Below are positions 36,886 to 47,000 of a stretch of DNA of 64,000 nt, piece by piece. The DNA is from Bartonella machadoae (GTDB lineage Bacteria > Pseudomonadota > Alphaproteobacteria > Rhizobiales > Rhizobiaceae), in NCBI RefSeq assembly GCF_022559585.1, contig NZ_CP087114.1, positions 1,405,095 through 1,469,094 on the forward strand. The letters run 5' to 3'. Under the pieces are notes generated by a model. It was not told where the DNA came from and searched no databases. It saw nothing but the letters and a program-made list of their open reading frames with translations. Positions within the stretch are counted from its first letter, which is position 1, and the number at the start of each line of letters is the position of its first letter. A program made the translations under genes and the position numbers.

Positions 36886-37477
36886 AGGATAAAATACTCT
36901 ACATTATTTATAACGCATCTCGATTTTATAAAAACAGTCATCAAATTTACTCTCTATTTTTCAACAAATAATAAATCTAAGGATCTTAACATCAACAAAG
37001 CTCAATTAAGGCAATAAAGACATTATGGTGTTACCTATTTATATTGTTACTTGCCAAAATTAAGATATCAACATAAAAGGATATTTACGCTTTTTAGCCA
37101 ATAGTAACCACCTCAATATCTGTAGTCCATATTAAGTTGTCTTTAAAGAAATTGTCGCTATTATACATTTAGGCTTTTTATGGATGAAAATTCTTTGTGT
37201 TACAAAAGCTAGGATTGCGCTATTGAAGATTCGCTGGTTCGGATATCCGAATTATTTTAAAGATTGTTTTTCCGGAGACTTACAAGAATTATGAGTCATA
37301 AAAAACAGATGAAGATGATGGTTAAAAATGACGTGAATGCAATCATGCGTTTACACAGCGTGTCCCATTCTGTTTTTCTGGTATCTCCCTTTTATGGCAG
37401 ACAGCTTCTTATGTTTACGAATAGTCATACTGTTCGTTTGAATAAAGTTATGCATGTCGCCTTTAGGATTTTAACTT
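36886..37477 (+). promoter_or_regulatory. Long divergent spacer and probable rne 5' leader
   Basis: The 592-bp gap between amiC and rne holds no convincing gene. A plus-strand frame at 37264-37545 overlaps the rne start out of frame and looks like a shadow. RNase E mRNAs often have long autoregulatory 5' leaders, and the length here allows for one. A perfect 14-bp palindrome (TTCGGATATCCGAA, 37238-37251) lies 226 bp before the start codon and could be an operator or hairpin. Confidence 0.45.
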
Positions 37478-40102
37478 ATGTCAAACAAAATGCTTATAGA
37501 TGCCTCCCATCCGGAGGAAACACGTGTTGTTGTTATTCACGGTAACGAAATTGAAGAACTTGATTTTGAAACAGAACATAAAAAGCAGCTTAAAGGAAAT
37601 ATTTATCTAGCACGTATTACGCGTGTAGAGCCGTCTCTCCAAGCAGCTTTTGTTGAATATGGTGGCAACCGCCATGGTTTTTTAACATTTTCTGAAATTC
37701 ATCCCGATTATTATCAAATCCCTATTGCTGATCGCCTTGCTCTTCTTGAAGAAGAAAAAGCTGCTGTAGGAGAAAATTATGCAGATAGTCTTCCTGAAGA
37801 AACAAATAAAAATAAAAAACGTTCTAGAAAAACAAAAAAAGAGAAGCGTAGCAGTACCATAGCAGCAGACGTTGAAAATGACATAACATCTGAATCAATA
37901 ATACCCGATGATACAGAAGAAGCATTTGATACAGAGGTTTCTCATAATGATATCGAAATGGTTGGTGCAGAGGATGTGCGCGAAGAACTTCCTACCTATC
38001 AACAAAAACAAGGACGTCAATATAAAATTCAAGAGGTAATAAAACGACGTCAAATTTTGTTGGTACAAGTTATTAAAGAAGAACGTGGTAATAAAGGTGC
38101 TGCACTCACAACATATTTATCCTTAGCGGGTCGTTATTCTGTTTTAATGCCCAATACAGCTCGTGGTGGTGGTATTTCACGCAAAATTACAAATATACAA
38201 GATCGCAAGCGTCTTAAAGAAATTGTCAAAGAACTAGCCGTTCCTAAGGGTATGGGCGTTATTCTACGAACCGCTGGAGCAAATAGAACAAAAGCAGAGA
38301 TTAAACGCGATTATGAATATCTTACGCGGCTATGGGATACTGTGCGCACTTTGACACTCAAATCTACAGCACCATGCCTTGTCCATGAAGAAAGCAGTCT
38401 GATTAAGCGCTCTATTCGCGATCTTTACAATAAGAATATCAGTGAAATTCTTGTTTCTGGTGATCAAGGATATCGTGAAGCAAAAGACTTCATGCGTATG
38501 CTCATGCCAAGTCATGCAAAAGTTGTGCAGCCTTATCGCGATCCTATCCCTATTTTTGCACGCAATAATATCGAAATTCAACTTGATAAAATGTTGCACC
38601 CGCAAGTTTCTTTAAAATCTGGTGGCTATCTTGTTATTAATCAAACAGAAGCACTTGTTGCGATTGATGTTAACTCTGGCCGCTCCACCAAAGAGCTTTC
38701 TGTTGAAAAAACAGCATTACAAACCAATCTTGAAGCCGCCGAAGAAATAGCGCGTCAATTACGCTTACGTGACCTTGCGGGCTTGATTGTGATTGATTTT
38801 ATTGACATGCTTGAAGAGCGTAATGTGAGAATTGTCGAAAAAAAGTTGAAAGATTGCTTAAAAAGCGATCGTGCCCGTATTCAAGTCGGTCATATTTCAC
38901 ACTTCGGCCTTTTGGAAATGAGTCGTCAGCGTATTCGCGTATCAGTTTTAGAAAGTACAACACAACCTTGTCCGCATTGCGCTGGAACAGGACACGTTCG
39001 TTCTGAAGCCTCAATTGCATTACATGTTATGCGTTCAATTGAAGAATATCTTCTTCATAATCCAAAACATAACATTATTGTTCGCACGCCTGTCACAACA
39101 GCACTTTATGTATTAAATCAAAAGCGTAATCTTCTTGTTAATCTAGAGGATCGCTTTAAACTTAATATTAGTATTGAAGCAGATGATAGCATTGGAATAC
39201 AACATCTCATTATTTCCAAAGGCGCGGTAGCAGAGGCAGTTTCTCAGCCTCCATTAACTTTTGACAATAACAATGAAGAAGACATTAAGGATATAGTCTT
39301 AACAGATGATGCGTCTACAGAAGATAAAATGCCCGTTGAAAGAAAACAAAAACAGCGGCGTAAAAATCTTCAAAGTGAGATTAATAGTGATTCTCCTCCC
39401 GATATACATAAAAAAGACGATACACTAAATGATGATTCTCGTCGTCGTATCCGTCGTCGGGGGCGCCGTGGTGGTCGCCGCAATCAAGATAATGGCTCTT
39501 ATCACAATCGTATTCCTTACGCAGAACCAGTAGGCGATTTTGCCAAACAAGCTTTGAAAGAAATTAAAACAGCGCATCGTAAACGTCATGTTCCTGCTGC
39601 GAAATCTGTACAATTTGAAGAAGTAAAAAATGATATAGAGCACTCAAATATACAACAAGATGAAGCTGTAAAAATTGATACGGATACGGTTGTTAAACCT
39701 AAAAAGCGAAAAACACGTTCTTCAAAAGCTGCGCAAAATCAGCAAACCTTTGAGAACGATCAAAATATAGAAACACAGGAGCCTTTAGAAGAAAAATCCA
39801 CAGCGAGCTCGATACATAAAGCTAAAACAAAAAGAGCAGTTAAAGCTACTCATGATATGGTTGAGAAAACACCTACAGATGCTAAAAAGTCTACACGGAG
39901 AGCATATAAAAAGTCACTCTCTAAAAAATCAAAATTAGAAAAAGAAACATCCGTGCAAAAAACTGTAAGTAAAGAATCTGAGGAACAAGCTCCCTCCAAA
40001 ATTGAAGCGAAAACGGATTCCCCAGTTGTTATATCATCAACACCTGATGATGTTTCTCAAACTCGACGTATTGGTTGGTGGAAGCGTAAAACTCTTTCTT
40101 AA
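37478..40102 (+). CDS. rne: Ribonuclease E
   Basis: RNase E starts mRNA decay and processes rRNA and tRNA precursors. The 874-aa protein has an S1 domain interrupted by a charged insertion (residues about 95-180), as in other alphaproteobacteria. It continues with the catalytic block VAIDVNSGRSTK and the zinc-link CPHC. From about residue 600 the protein is a low-complexity, Lys/Arg/Glu-rich tail (for example RRRIRRRGRRGGRR), the usual scaffold for degradosome partners and RNA. It ends with the motif RRIGWWKRK. A strong terminator follows. Confidence 0.95.
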   Translation: MSNKMLIDASHPEETRVVVIHGNEIEELDFETEHKKQLKGNIYLARITRVEPSLQAAFVEYGGNRHGFLTFSEIHPDYYQIPIADRLALLEEEKAAVGENYADSLPEETNKNKKRSRKTKKEKRSSTIAADVENDITSESIIPDDTEEAFDTEVSHNDIEMVGAEDVREELPTYQQKQGRQYKIQEVIKRRQILLVQVIKEERGNKGAALTTYLSLAGRYSVLMPNTARGGGISRKITNIQDRKRLKEIVKELAVPKGMGVILRTAGANRTKAEIKRDYEYLTRLWDTVRTLTLKSTAPCLVHEESSLIKRSIRDLYNKNISEILVSGDQGYREAKDFMRMLMPSHAKVVQPYRDPIPIFARNNIEIQLDKMLHPQVSLKSGGYLVINQTEALVAIDVNSGRSTKELSVEKTALQTNLEAAEEIARQLRLRDLAGLIVIDFIDMLEERNVRIVEKKLKDCLKSDRARIQVGHISHFGLLEMSRQRIRVSVLESTTQPCPHCAGTGHVRSEASIALHVMRSIEEYLLHNPKHNIIVRTPVTTALYVLNQKRNLLVNLEDRFKLNISIEADDSIGIQHLIISKGAVAEAVSQPPLTFDNNNEEDIKDIVLTDDASTEDKMPVERKQKQRRKNLQSEINSDSPPDIHKKDDTLNDDSRRRIRRRGRRGGRRNQDNGSYHNRIPYAEPVGDFAKQALKEIKTAHRKRHVPAAKSVQFEEVKNDIEHSNIQQDEAVKIDTDTVVKPKKRKTRSSKAAQNQQTFENDQNIETQEPLEEKSTASSIHKAKTKRAVKATHDMVEKTPTDAKKSTRRAYKKSLSKKSKLEKETSVQKTVSKESEEQAPSKIEAKTDSPVVISSTPDDVSQTRRIGWWKRKTLS

Positions 40103-40117
40103 AGTTAAGTATAAAAA

Positions 40118-40147
40118 AACGCCACAAAGTGTTTGTGGCGCTTTTTG
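40118..40147. terminator. Bidirectional Rho-independent terminator between rne and the IalB-family gene
   Basis: A 9-bp GC-rich stem (CGCCACAAA 40120-40128 with TTTGTGGCG 40132-40140) with a 3-nt loop is flanked by seven A before and CTTTTT after. It therefore has a T-run on either strand and can serve both rne and the convergent gene at 40192. Confidence 0.92.
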
Positions 40148-40191
40148 TAGGTCAACATAAAAAAGATTTTTTAAAATACTCTTTACGTTTA

Positions 40192-40803
40192 TTATTTTTG
40201 TTTAGCTTTTTCTTGCTCAGCCCGCATACGCTCTTCAATTTCTTTCTGATTTGATTGAATGGCTTGTTGCAACTTTATTTGTTCTTGTTGGAAATCTTTT
40301 TCTTCCATACCAGGACCTGTATATGCTGCCGTAAATCCATTGAGAGAAAATTCAATAGGATTAGCAGCACCACGAAAATTAATTGTGGTTACAATCATTT
40401 TTGAACCACTTTTCATAGCAGCAATAAGCTTATCATCTAAAACATCATTGGCAATACAGCTTGGTCCATTACAAATAACATAAGGAATTTTTTTGGAAAA
40501 ATTATCTCCTATTTGAATATGGATACCTTCTGGCAAAAAACGCCCTGTAGGAACTTGAATGCCTATGCGTTGTTCATTTTGTTTTCCTTTTATTTCCACA
40601 AGATTAAAAGCCGTCAAAGGCTGTCCGGTGTTTGATACAACAGTGTTCATTGTATTACAAACATCAACATCATGCTGTTTACTGCAAACTTTATACCAAC
40701 CTTGAGATAAAGTTTGTGCATCTGCAGAAGTATGGATTGTAAGAAAAAGGGCTGCAGCTCCGGCCAATACTGAAACAACAGAATAGATATTTTTATGCGA
40801 CAT
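40192..40803 (-). CDS. Invasion-associated locus B (IalB) family protein
   Basis: The 203-aa protein has a signal peptide cleaved near ADA (residue 29) and the IalB domain. Paired cysteines (KVCSKQHDVDVC at 40 and 49, then VICNGPSC) and the GWYKVC and GIHIQIGD blocks are family features. IalB of Bartonella is linked to erythrocyte invasion, but many alphaproteobacteria have several paralogues. This copy has no ialA neighbour, so it is probably a paralogue and not IalB itself. A charged, coiled-coil-like tail of about 35 residues (QQEQIKLQQAIQ...) is an unusual addition. AAAGGAT precedes the start. Confidence 0.85.
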   Translation of the reverse strand: MSHKNIYSVVSVLAGAAALFLTIHTSADAQTLSQGWYKVCSKQHDVDVCNTMNTVVSNTGQPLTAFNLVEIKGKQNEQRIGIQVPTGRFLPEGIHIQIGDNFSKKIPYVICNGPSCIANDVLDDKLIAAMKSGSKMIVTTINFRGAANPIEFSLNGFTAAYTGPGMEEKDFQQEQIKLQQAIQSNQKEIEERMRAEQEKAKQK

Positions 40804-41159
40804 GATTAAGTTAATCCTTTCAATGCGCTTTTAGAATAACCCCAACATTAGGAATATTAAATATAATTTCAATCAAGTGTATTAAATTAAACCAATGAAA
40901 TAACACTCACTCTTATGCTTTTTACTTCAATATAAAGGGAAAAGTCAAATTTAGAAAAAACGACAAAGAGCTAATCAAATTTTTATACGTATATAGCATC
41001 CCCCTTTTTAATGGTATTAAATTTTTATCGAAATTTACCCATACAATACCATAGTGCAACATAATAGGGTAAAATCGCATAAAAAAATAAATATTGCAAT
41101 ATAGTTAAAGTAAACTTTCCTATTATACTATACTTTTTAATTACTTTAAAATTTTCTTT
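40804..41159. other. Spacer with no gene
   Basis: Very AT-rich sequence upstream of the IalB-family gene. It must hold that gene's promoter near its right-hand side of the start (about 40810-40900), but no clear boxes are visible. No coding frame or repeat is seen. Confidence 0.3.
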
Positions 41160-41800
41160 ACATTTATAATTCTGCTTTTAGGCTATAGGCTCTTCTAGCG
41201 ACAGGGACAAAAATTCATAAAGCACTAAAATCATTAGATAAATTTGAATATCTTTATTATGTATCTCCTTATGAAAACCTAAAAGTTAAAGTGACTTATG
41301 GTATAGCTAGAAAATTTGATTGATTAAATCTATTTGTCATCCAAAATTTTAGAACAACTTGTAAAGGACTTTTTTCTAATGAACAGTTTTCTTGTTTTTA
41401 CAAAATAATGCTGATAGCTTTCCATAATGAAGCTGTTACATTTATAACTTCTTGGCAAAAAAGTTGAATTAAACAACGATTGCACTAAAATTACCCTTTT
41501 TCTTAATTCAAAGGCACCTGTTTAAATGGAAAGCCTATAACAGTTTAAAATGTCTTATTTACAATAAATCTTCTTAAAGATAGAGGAAGATGTTCAATAA
41601 CTGTTTATATAAAACAGATAAAATCTATCGAAAAACTTAAAAATCAGAGTATTAAATTAGATTTTTCATACTCGAGAGATCACAAATTTTTACTTTTTTA
41701 GCAAGAATAAGGCCTATCTTACCAAAACACGCTATTAATATTGATGATTTTAAAAATAAGTTAAATGAAAAACTCTCGGACATAGTCTTTATATAATTCA
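41160..41800 (+). pseudogene. Decayed gene of unknown identity (plus strand)
   Basis: Stretches of protein-like sequence appear in shifting plus-strand frames, separated by stops: for example DCTKITLFLNSKAPV near 41480-41520 and ITVYIKQIKSIEKLKNQSIK within about 41579-41700. The intact frame from 41579 runs about 40 codons. Their order and spacing fit one degraded gene for a secreted or envelope protein, but I recognise no family. Boundaries are approximate. Confidence 0.4.
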
Positions 41801-42079
41801 GTTTATTAATTCAAATGAATGTATTATCTATAAAAACAACATTGATTATTGAGGATAAGATTTTCTTACTAAGAAAAAATTAAATAATTTTAACATCATT
41901 TGAATTGAATATTTTCGTAACGATACAGACGTTTTGACTTTGAAAAAAAAGATATAATTAATATCTTTATCAAATAAATTCAAATTGTTAGCAGTATTCA
42001 TTCTCATGATTTTTTAACTGTTTACGAAAGGCGTGTTGCTAAAAAAACTTTTAAAGAGTTTTCTTGTCGATTTTATGCG

Positions 42080-42390
42080 GCTTGTTTTTAATATACCTCG
42101 CGATATTTTAAAATGAAAAAGTAAGCTATGCGTTCTTTTTGATTTTGAATGTGATAAATCATCATCTTGTAAAGAATTACCATCTACCAAAGGTTGTGAT
42201 ACCTCTATCCTTCCAACTGTTGAAAAATCAGTAAACGAAAAAATATTTTGCGTATCCCTATTATGATGCAGTTTTTCTTAACGTCATGAATGGAAGCTGG
42301 CATATTTCTAAAACTTATGGATTGGATATAGATAAATTGCAAAAAAATCTTGAAAACTCCTACAAAAATCAATTTTTATCGAAAAAATAA
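42080..42390 (+). pseudogene. Decayed gene, possibly DsbA-like
   Basis: The frame at about 42264-42390 reads DAVFLNVMNGSWHISKTYGL, then DIDKLQKNLENS. This resembles the helical part of DsbA/Com1-like thiol oxidoreductases (a bulky-residue ALM segment followed by a GLD-x-x-KL helix). Upstream, in another frame, FDFEC appears, recalling the region before a CxxC site, but no clean CxxC is left. The gene is broken by frameshifts and stops. The family assignment is weak. Confidence 0.35.
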
Positions 42391-42639
42391 TAAAATCATT
42401 GCTCCTTATGACTTGCTTTTTCATTTTGAAATTATGATTCAATGGCTTAAAGGAAAAAAGATTACACTTCCATTCCAAAGTATTTTATCACTCTTTACTA
42501 TTCTTCTGAAATAAGAACTGTTGATGATAGAAAATCTCAAAATTGCTTAGGAATGTTTTATTATAATATAATTACAGAGAAACTAAGAAACTCTCTCTAG
42601 GAAATGAACAAATAAATCGTTGGAGTTCAGCTTCTTGAA

Positions 42640-42806
42640 AATTTGAAAGGAAAATTAATTTTCCTGAAGCCGCTAATCCTGCTGTAGATGTGATGATAAT
42701 AGCGATATTTGATGTCCATTCAGATATTGATTTGATTGCAACAGTTCGAAATTTGGATAGAAACCTTATTTTGGGTAACTACTTTTATTACTTATCTGAA
42801 CAATGA
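42640..42806 (+). pseudogene. C-terminal gene fragment of unknown family
   Basis: A plus-strand frame ending in TGA at 42804-42806 encodes about 50 residues, including FPEAANPAVDVMIIAIFDVH and LDRNLILGNYFYYLSEQ. It has normal codon use and reads like the end of a real protein. No start codon or upstream frame is intact. It may be the end of the decayed gene that begins near 41160 or of a separate one. Nothing convincing lies between 42806 and 42897. Confidence 0.35.
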
Positions 42807-42897
42807 GTAGCACATTAGGCATATATTAAAATTCCATACATATAGCATATCACCCTATGAGTATAGCTTTCCAATTTGAGGAAAGTGAATAAATATA

Positions 42898-43764
42898 CTA
42901 CCTTTTCTGGAACCACTCTTCAATATGAGAACCTATCCGGTTTATAATATTCTTTCTTCTATTGGGAAGCATTATATCATGCATTTTCTTGGTAATTTTA
43001 CACAACAAAGGAACACTTCTTACACCTGAAGGATTACGTGTGATCATGTCTCTTACACTATTCATCACTTTTTTTTCAAAGACATCGAAATCCACTGCCA
43101 TAAGTTCTTTAATGCCCTTGATAAACTCTTGATCTGTTAATTTAATTGCATCTTTTGCCCAGCTAAAATCTTCTTTTTTCCAACCAAAATCTTTACGTAA
43201 CAAATCTCCTATCTCTGTGTACAACAGACTTTCATCAATTTTACAAACAAGAATAAAATATGGATAAAGCTTTACCATCTCATTTATCTCTTCCTCCTTA
43301 AGATATTCCTCTCCATCACCAACTCCCAATTCATAAGAACGTTGAGATTTCAAGTATTTCTTTGCTTTAATTAACTTCTTTTCATACTCCCCTGCTTCAT
43401 AAGCTCTTGCCCTATATGCTCTGTATATTAAATCGCCTTTTTCTTTAGCTAAATCATCCATTTTCAAATTAAGCTTAAGTCTCTCGTCAATAAGATCTCT
43501 TTGTTCCTGTATAAGTTTATCATGTTCTATATTAGAAACGCGAATTTGTGAAAGCGTCAAATCAGCAAATGTTTTTTCAATAAACTTTATTCTCTTTTCA
43601 ACAACTTGCAATCTTTCTTTAATACGCTGATACTTTTCATCAAGAGTTAAACCAGAAAGCGATAACTCTGTTAAAAAAAACTCAGCATGCGCATTTTTTA
43701 AACCACATATTAAAGTTAAGAATAAAAAGGCTATAGTTAGCAATTTGTGTGATGAAAAAATCAT
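42898..43764 (-). CDS. Exported coiled-coil protein of unknown function
   Basis: The 288-aa protein has a clear signal peptide (basic start, hydrophobic core, cleavage near NAHA, residue 27). Residues about 38-135 are rich in Lys, Glu and Leu with heptad-like spacing and should form a coiled coil (for example RLQVVEKRIKFIEKTFADL). The C-terminal half is a mixed helical region with cysteines in ILVCKID and LLCKITK. I recognise no domain. It lies between decayed DNA and mfd, has no operon partners, and could be a lineage-specific envelope or host-interaction protein; that role is inference. Confidence 0.7.
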   Translation of the reverse strand: MIFSSHKLLTIAFLFLTLICGLKNAHAEFFLTELSLSGLTLDEKYQRIKERLQVVEKRIKFIEKTFADLTLSQIRVSNIEHDKLIQEQRDLIDERLKLNLKMDDLAKEKGDLIYRAYRARAYEAGEYEKKLIKAKKYLKSQRSYELGVGDGEEYLKEEEINEMVKLYPYFILVCKIDESLLYTEIGDLLRKDFGWKKEDFSWAKDAIKLTDQEFIKGIKELMAVDFDVFEKKVMNSVRDMITRNPSGVRSVPLLCKITKKMHDIMLPNRRKNIINRIGSHIEEWFQKR

Positions 43765-44000
43765 ATTACGCTATTTTTTCTTTTTTGAAAAAATTTATAA
43801 AAAATATTCCATTCTCTGTTGGAATCTCTCATTATGACTGTGAGAATTAAGCTACTTCTTTGATTTTATCAATATGTATTATATATTAAAAACTTAAAGA
43901 GTATTTTTATTATGAACTTAAAGTTTAGTTTTATAAAAGTTTAACAACCGAATATTCTGAAATATATGCTCTAATAAAATGAGTCATCACTTTGAATTAT

Positions 44001-44030
44001 AAAAAGAAATTCTAAACAGAATTTTTTTCT
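44001..44030. terminator. Terminator hairpin overlapping the mfd stop codon
   Basis: AAATTCT 44007-44013 pairs with AGAATTT 44018-44024 around a 4-nt loop. On the minus strand it is followed by CTTTTT, and on the plus strand by a T-run. The mfd stop lies inside the hairpin. The stem is AT-rich, so strength is uncertain. Confidence 0.5.
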
Positions 44031-47000
44031 GCCATTTCTACAAGTTGTGTCATAATATCCGCTGCCCCAACAAGTCTTTCATTTACGGTAGACCAATCAC
44101 GAATAAGAGCGATACTTTGGTCTGGACGAATTTTTGCCATCGCGCCTTGTTTTGCAATCCATTGAACAAGAGCAACACTATTTGCAAAATAATTATTACG
44201 AAACTGTATGACCACACCCTTTGGTCCAGTATCTAATTTTTCTACATGTGCTTTGCGACACAATGTTTTGATATAAAAGACTTTAAGGAGGTGCTGAACT
44301 TCAAGTGGTAAAGGACCAAAACGATCTATTAACTCAGCTGCAAATTCATTAATTTGTTCCAAATCATCCAATTCTGTCAAACGACGATAAAGCCCCATAC
44401 GGAGTGATAAGTCAGGTACAAAATTTTCTGGTATCATAACAGTGGTACCAAGTGAAATCTGAGGAGACCATTGCTTGTCTTCCTTATGCCCGCCATCTTT
44501 TAATTCAATGACAGCTTCTTCAAGCATTTTTTGATAGAGCTCAAATCCAACTTCTTTAATATGCCCAGATTGCTCTTCACCTAAAAAATTACCTGAACCG
44601 CGAATATCCATGTCATGACTTGCCAATTGAAAACCAGCTCCCAACGTATCAAGAGATTGTAAAACTTTAAGGCGACGATCAGCAGCAGGTGTTAAAACTT
44701 TACCAGAAGGATAGGTAAAGAGTGCGTAAGCACGTTGTTTTGAACGCCCTACCCTACCACGCAATTGATAGAGAGCGGCAAGACCAAACATCTCAGCACG
44801 GTGCACGATTAATGTATTAGCTGTTGGAATATCAAGACCTGATTCAATAATAGTCGTTGATAGCAGAACATCATATTGTCCATCATAAAATGCATTCATA
44901 ATATCATCAAGCTGTCCAGCAGGCATTTGCCCATGAGCAACAACGAATTTGAGTTCGGGAACATGCATTTTGAGATATTCTTCTATAAAGCCAAGATCAG
45001 AGATGCGAGGACAAACATAAAAACTCTGCCCACCACGGTAATATTCTCGAAGCAATGTTTCTCGTATAACAAGTGCATCAAAAGGTGTAATAAAGGTACG
45101 AACTGCCATTCTATCAATGGGAGGCGTCGTTATCAATGAAAGTTCACGTATACCTGATAATGCTAGCCCTAAAGTGCGTGGTATAGGGGTTGCTGAAAGT
45201 GTGAGAACATGAATATCACTTTTAAGCTCTTTTAAACGCTCTTTATGTTTGACACCAAAATGTTGCTCTTCATCAATGATAAGAAGACCTAATCGTAGAA
45301 AATGAACTGCATCACTCAATAAGGCATGCGTTCCAATAACAATATCAATCGTCCCATTTGAAATTCCTTTTTTAACTTGTGCAAGTTCTTTTGTTTTCAC
45401 AAGTCTTGAAGCGTGGCCAATTTTGATGGGTAATCCTTGAAAACGGGAAATAAAAGTTTTGTAATGTTGTCGTGAAAGCAAAGTTGTTGGCACAACAACA
45501 GCAACCTGATAGCCATTCAATGCTGCAACAAAAGCACTTCGGATAGCAACTTCCGTTTTGCCAAAACCAACATCACCACATATCAAGCGATCCATCGGTT
45601 TTCCTGAAGCTAAATCATCTAAAACCGCATCAATCGCATCCATTTGATCTTCTGTTTCCTCATAAGGAAAACATGCAACAAATTCGTCAAATGGTCCAAT
45701 TGGTGGAACTAAAGCAGGCGCCGAACGCAGAGCACGCTCTGCTGCTATATGAATCAACTGACCAGCCATTTCCAATAAATGTTTTTTCAGTCGTGTTTTT
45801 CGAGTTTGCCAACCAACCCCACCTAATTTATCTAACGTGACATCCGTTCCCTCCGATCCATAACGTGAAAGAAGTTCGATATTTTCAATAGGTAAAAAGA
45901 GCCGATCCCCTCCAGCGTATTGAATTTCCAGACAATCGCGCAAAATCCCAGTGGTCTTAATGGTTTTTAGACCAATAAATTGTCCAATACCATGATCAAT
46001 ATGCACAACGATATCGCCAGAATTTAAAGCCGCAATCTCAGAAATAAAATTTTTATTGTTTTTACGCCGTTTTGGTGATCTTATTAATCGGTCACCAAGG
46101 ATATCTTGCTCTGTTATGATAGCAAAATCTTCCACTTCAAAGCCGTGCTCTATCATTATAACAGCTGCTGTTATATGATTACGTGGTGTCGCTCTGACAG
46201 TTTGTAACGATTTTACAATATCTATTTTTTGCAACCCATGCTCTTCAAGGACCTGTAACAAACGGTTTAGAGATCCTTCACTCCAACACGCTAAAAGCAC
46301 CTTTTTGCCCGCAGCACGTAATGAGGCAATATGATGAACAACACTTGAGAAAACATTCTTTTCTTGTGCATTACGTTCTTTTACAAAATCATATCCCTGT
46401 TTAACATTTGCGTGAACAATGGTTTGTCCTGCATTTTGTGGAACATTAAAAGGTGTAAAGTCAATACGCTGTCCAGAGTGTTGTGCACGCTCTAAAATAT
46501 GTTCTGGTGTTAAATAGAGAAGGTTAGGTTCTATCGGAGGATAAGAAGTAGAATTTTCTTTATCATTTTCACGCTCCTTGCGCGCATTATAATAATCTTC
46601 GATAAGGCGATAACGTTCAATGAGAACTTCTTCTATGAGATGTTCAAAAACAAGAGGAAAATTATCACAATAGTCAAAAAAACTGTCAAGATTCTCATAA
46701 AAAAACGGCAACCAATGTTCCATACCGGAAAAGCGTCGCCCTTGAGAAAGCGCTTCATAAAGCATATTGTTTTTTTGAGATACACCGAATGTACGAATAT
46801 AATTGCTTTTAAATCGGTTTACATATTCTGGTGTAAGAACAACTTCACTCATCGAGTGTAAGAAAAACTCAGTTTTTTGCTTTGTTGTTCTTTGTGTTTC
46901 TGAATCAAATACGCGAATAGTTTCTAAGGTATCACCGAAAAAATCAAGCCGCAAAGGCTCAGAATCAACGGGAGAAAAAATATCAAGAATTCCTCCTCTT

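Noticed and set aside
37264..37545. Plus-strand frame of 93 codons before rne
   Set aside because: It overlaps the rne start in another frame, and its C-terminal part is simply the shifted reading of rne. It has no coding character of its own.
40804..42897. CRISPR array or non-coding RNA cluster in the long gene-poor stretch
   Set aside because: No regularly spaced repeats are present. The protein-like fragments fit gene decay better.
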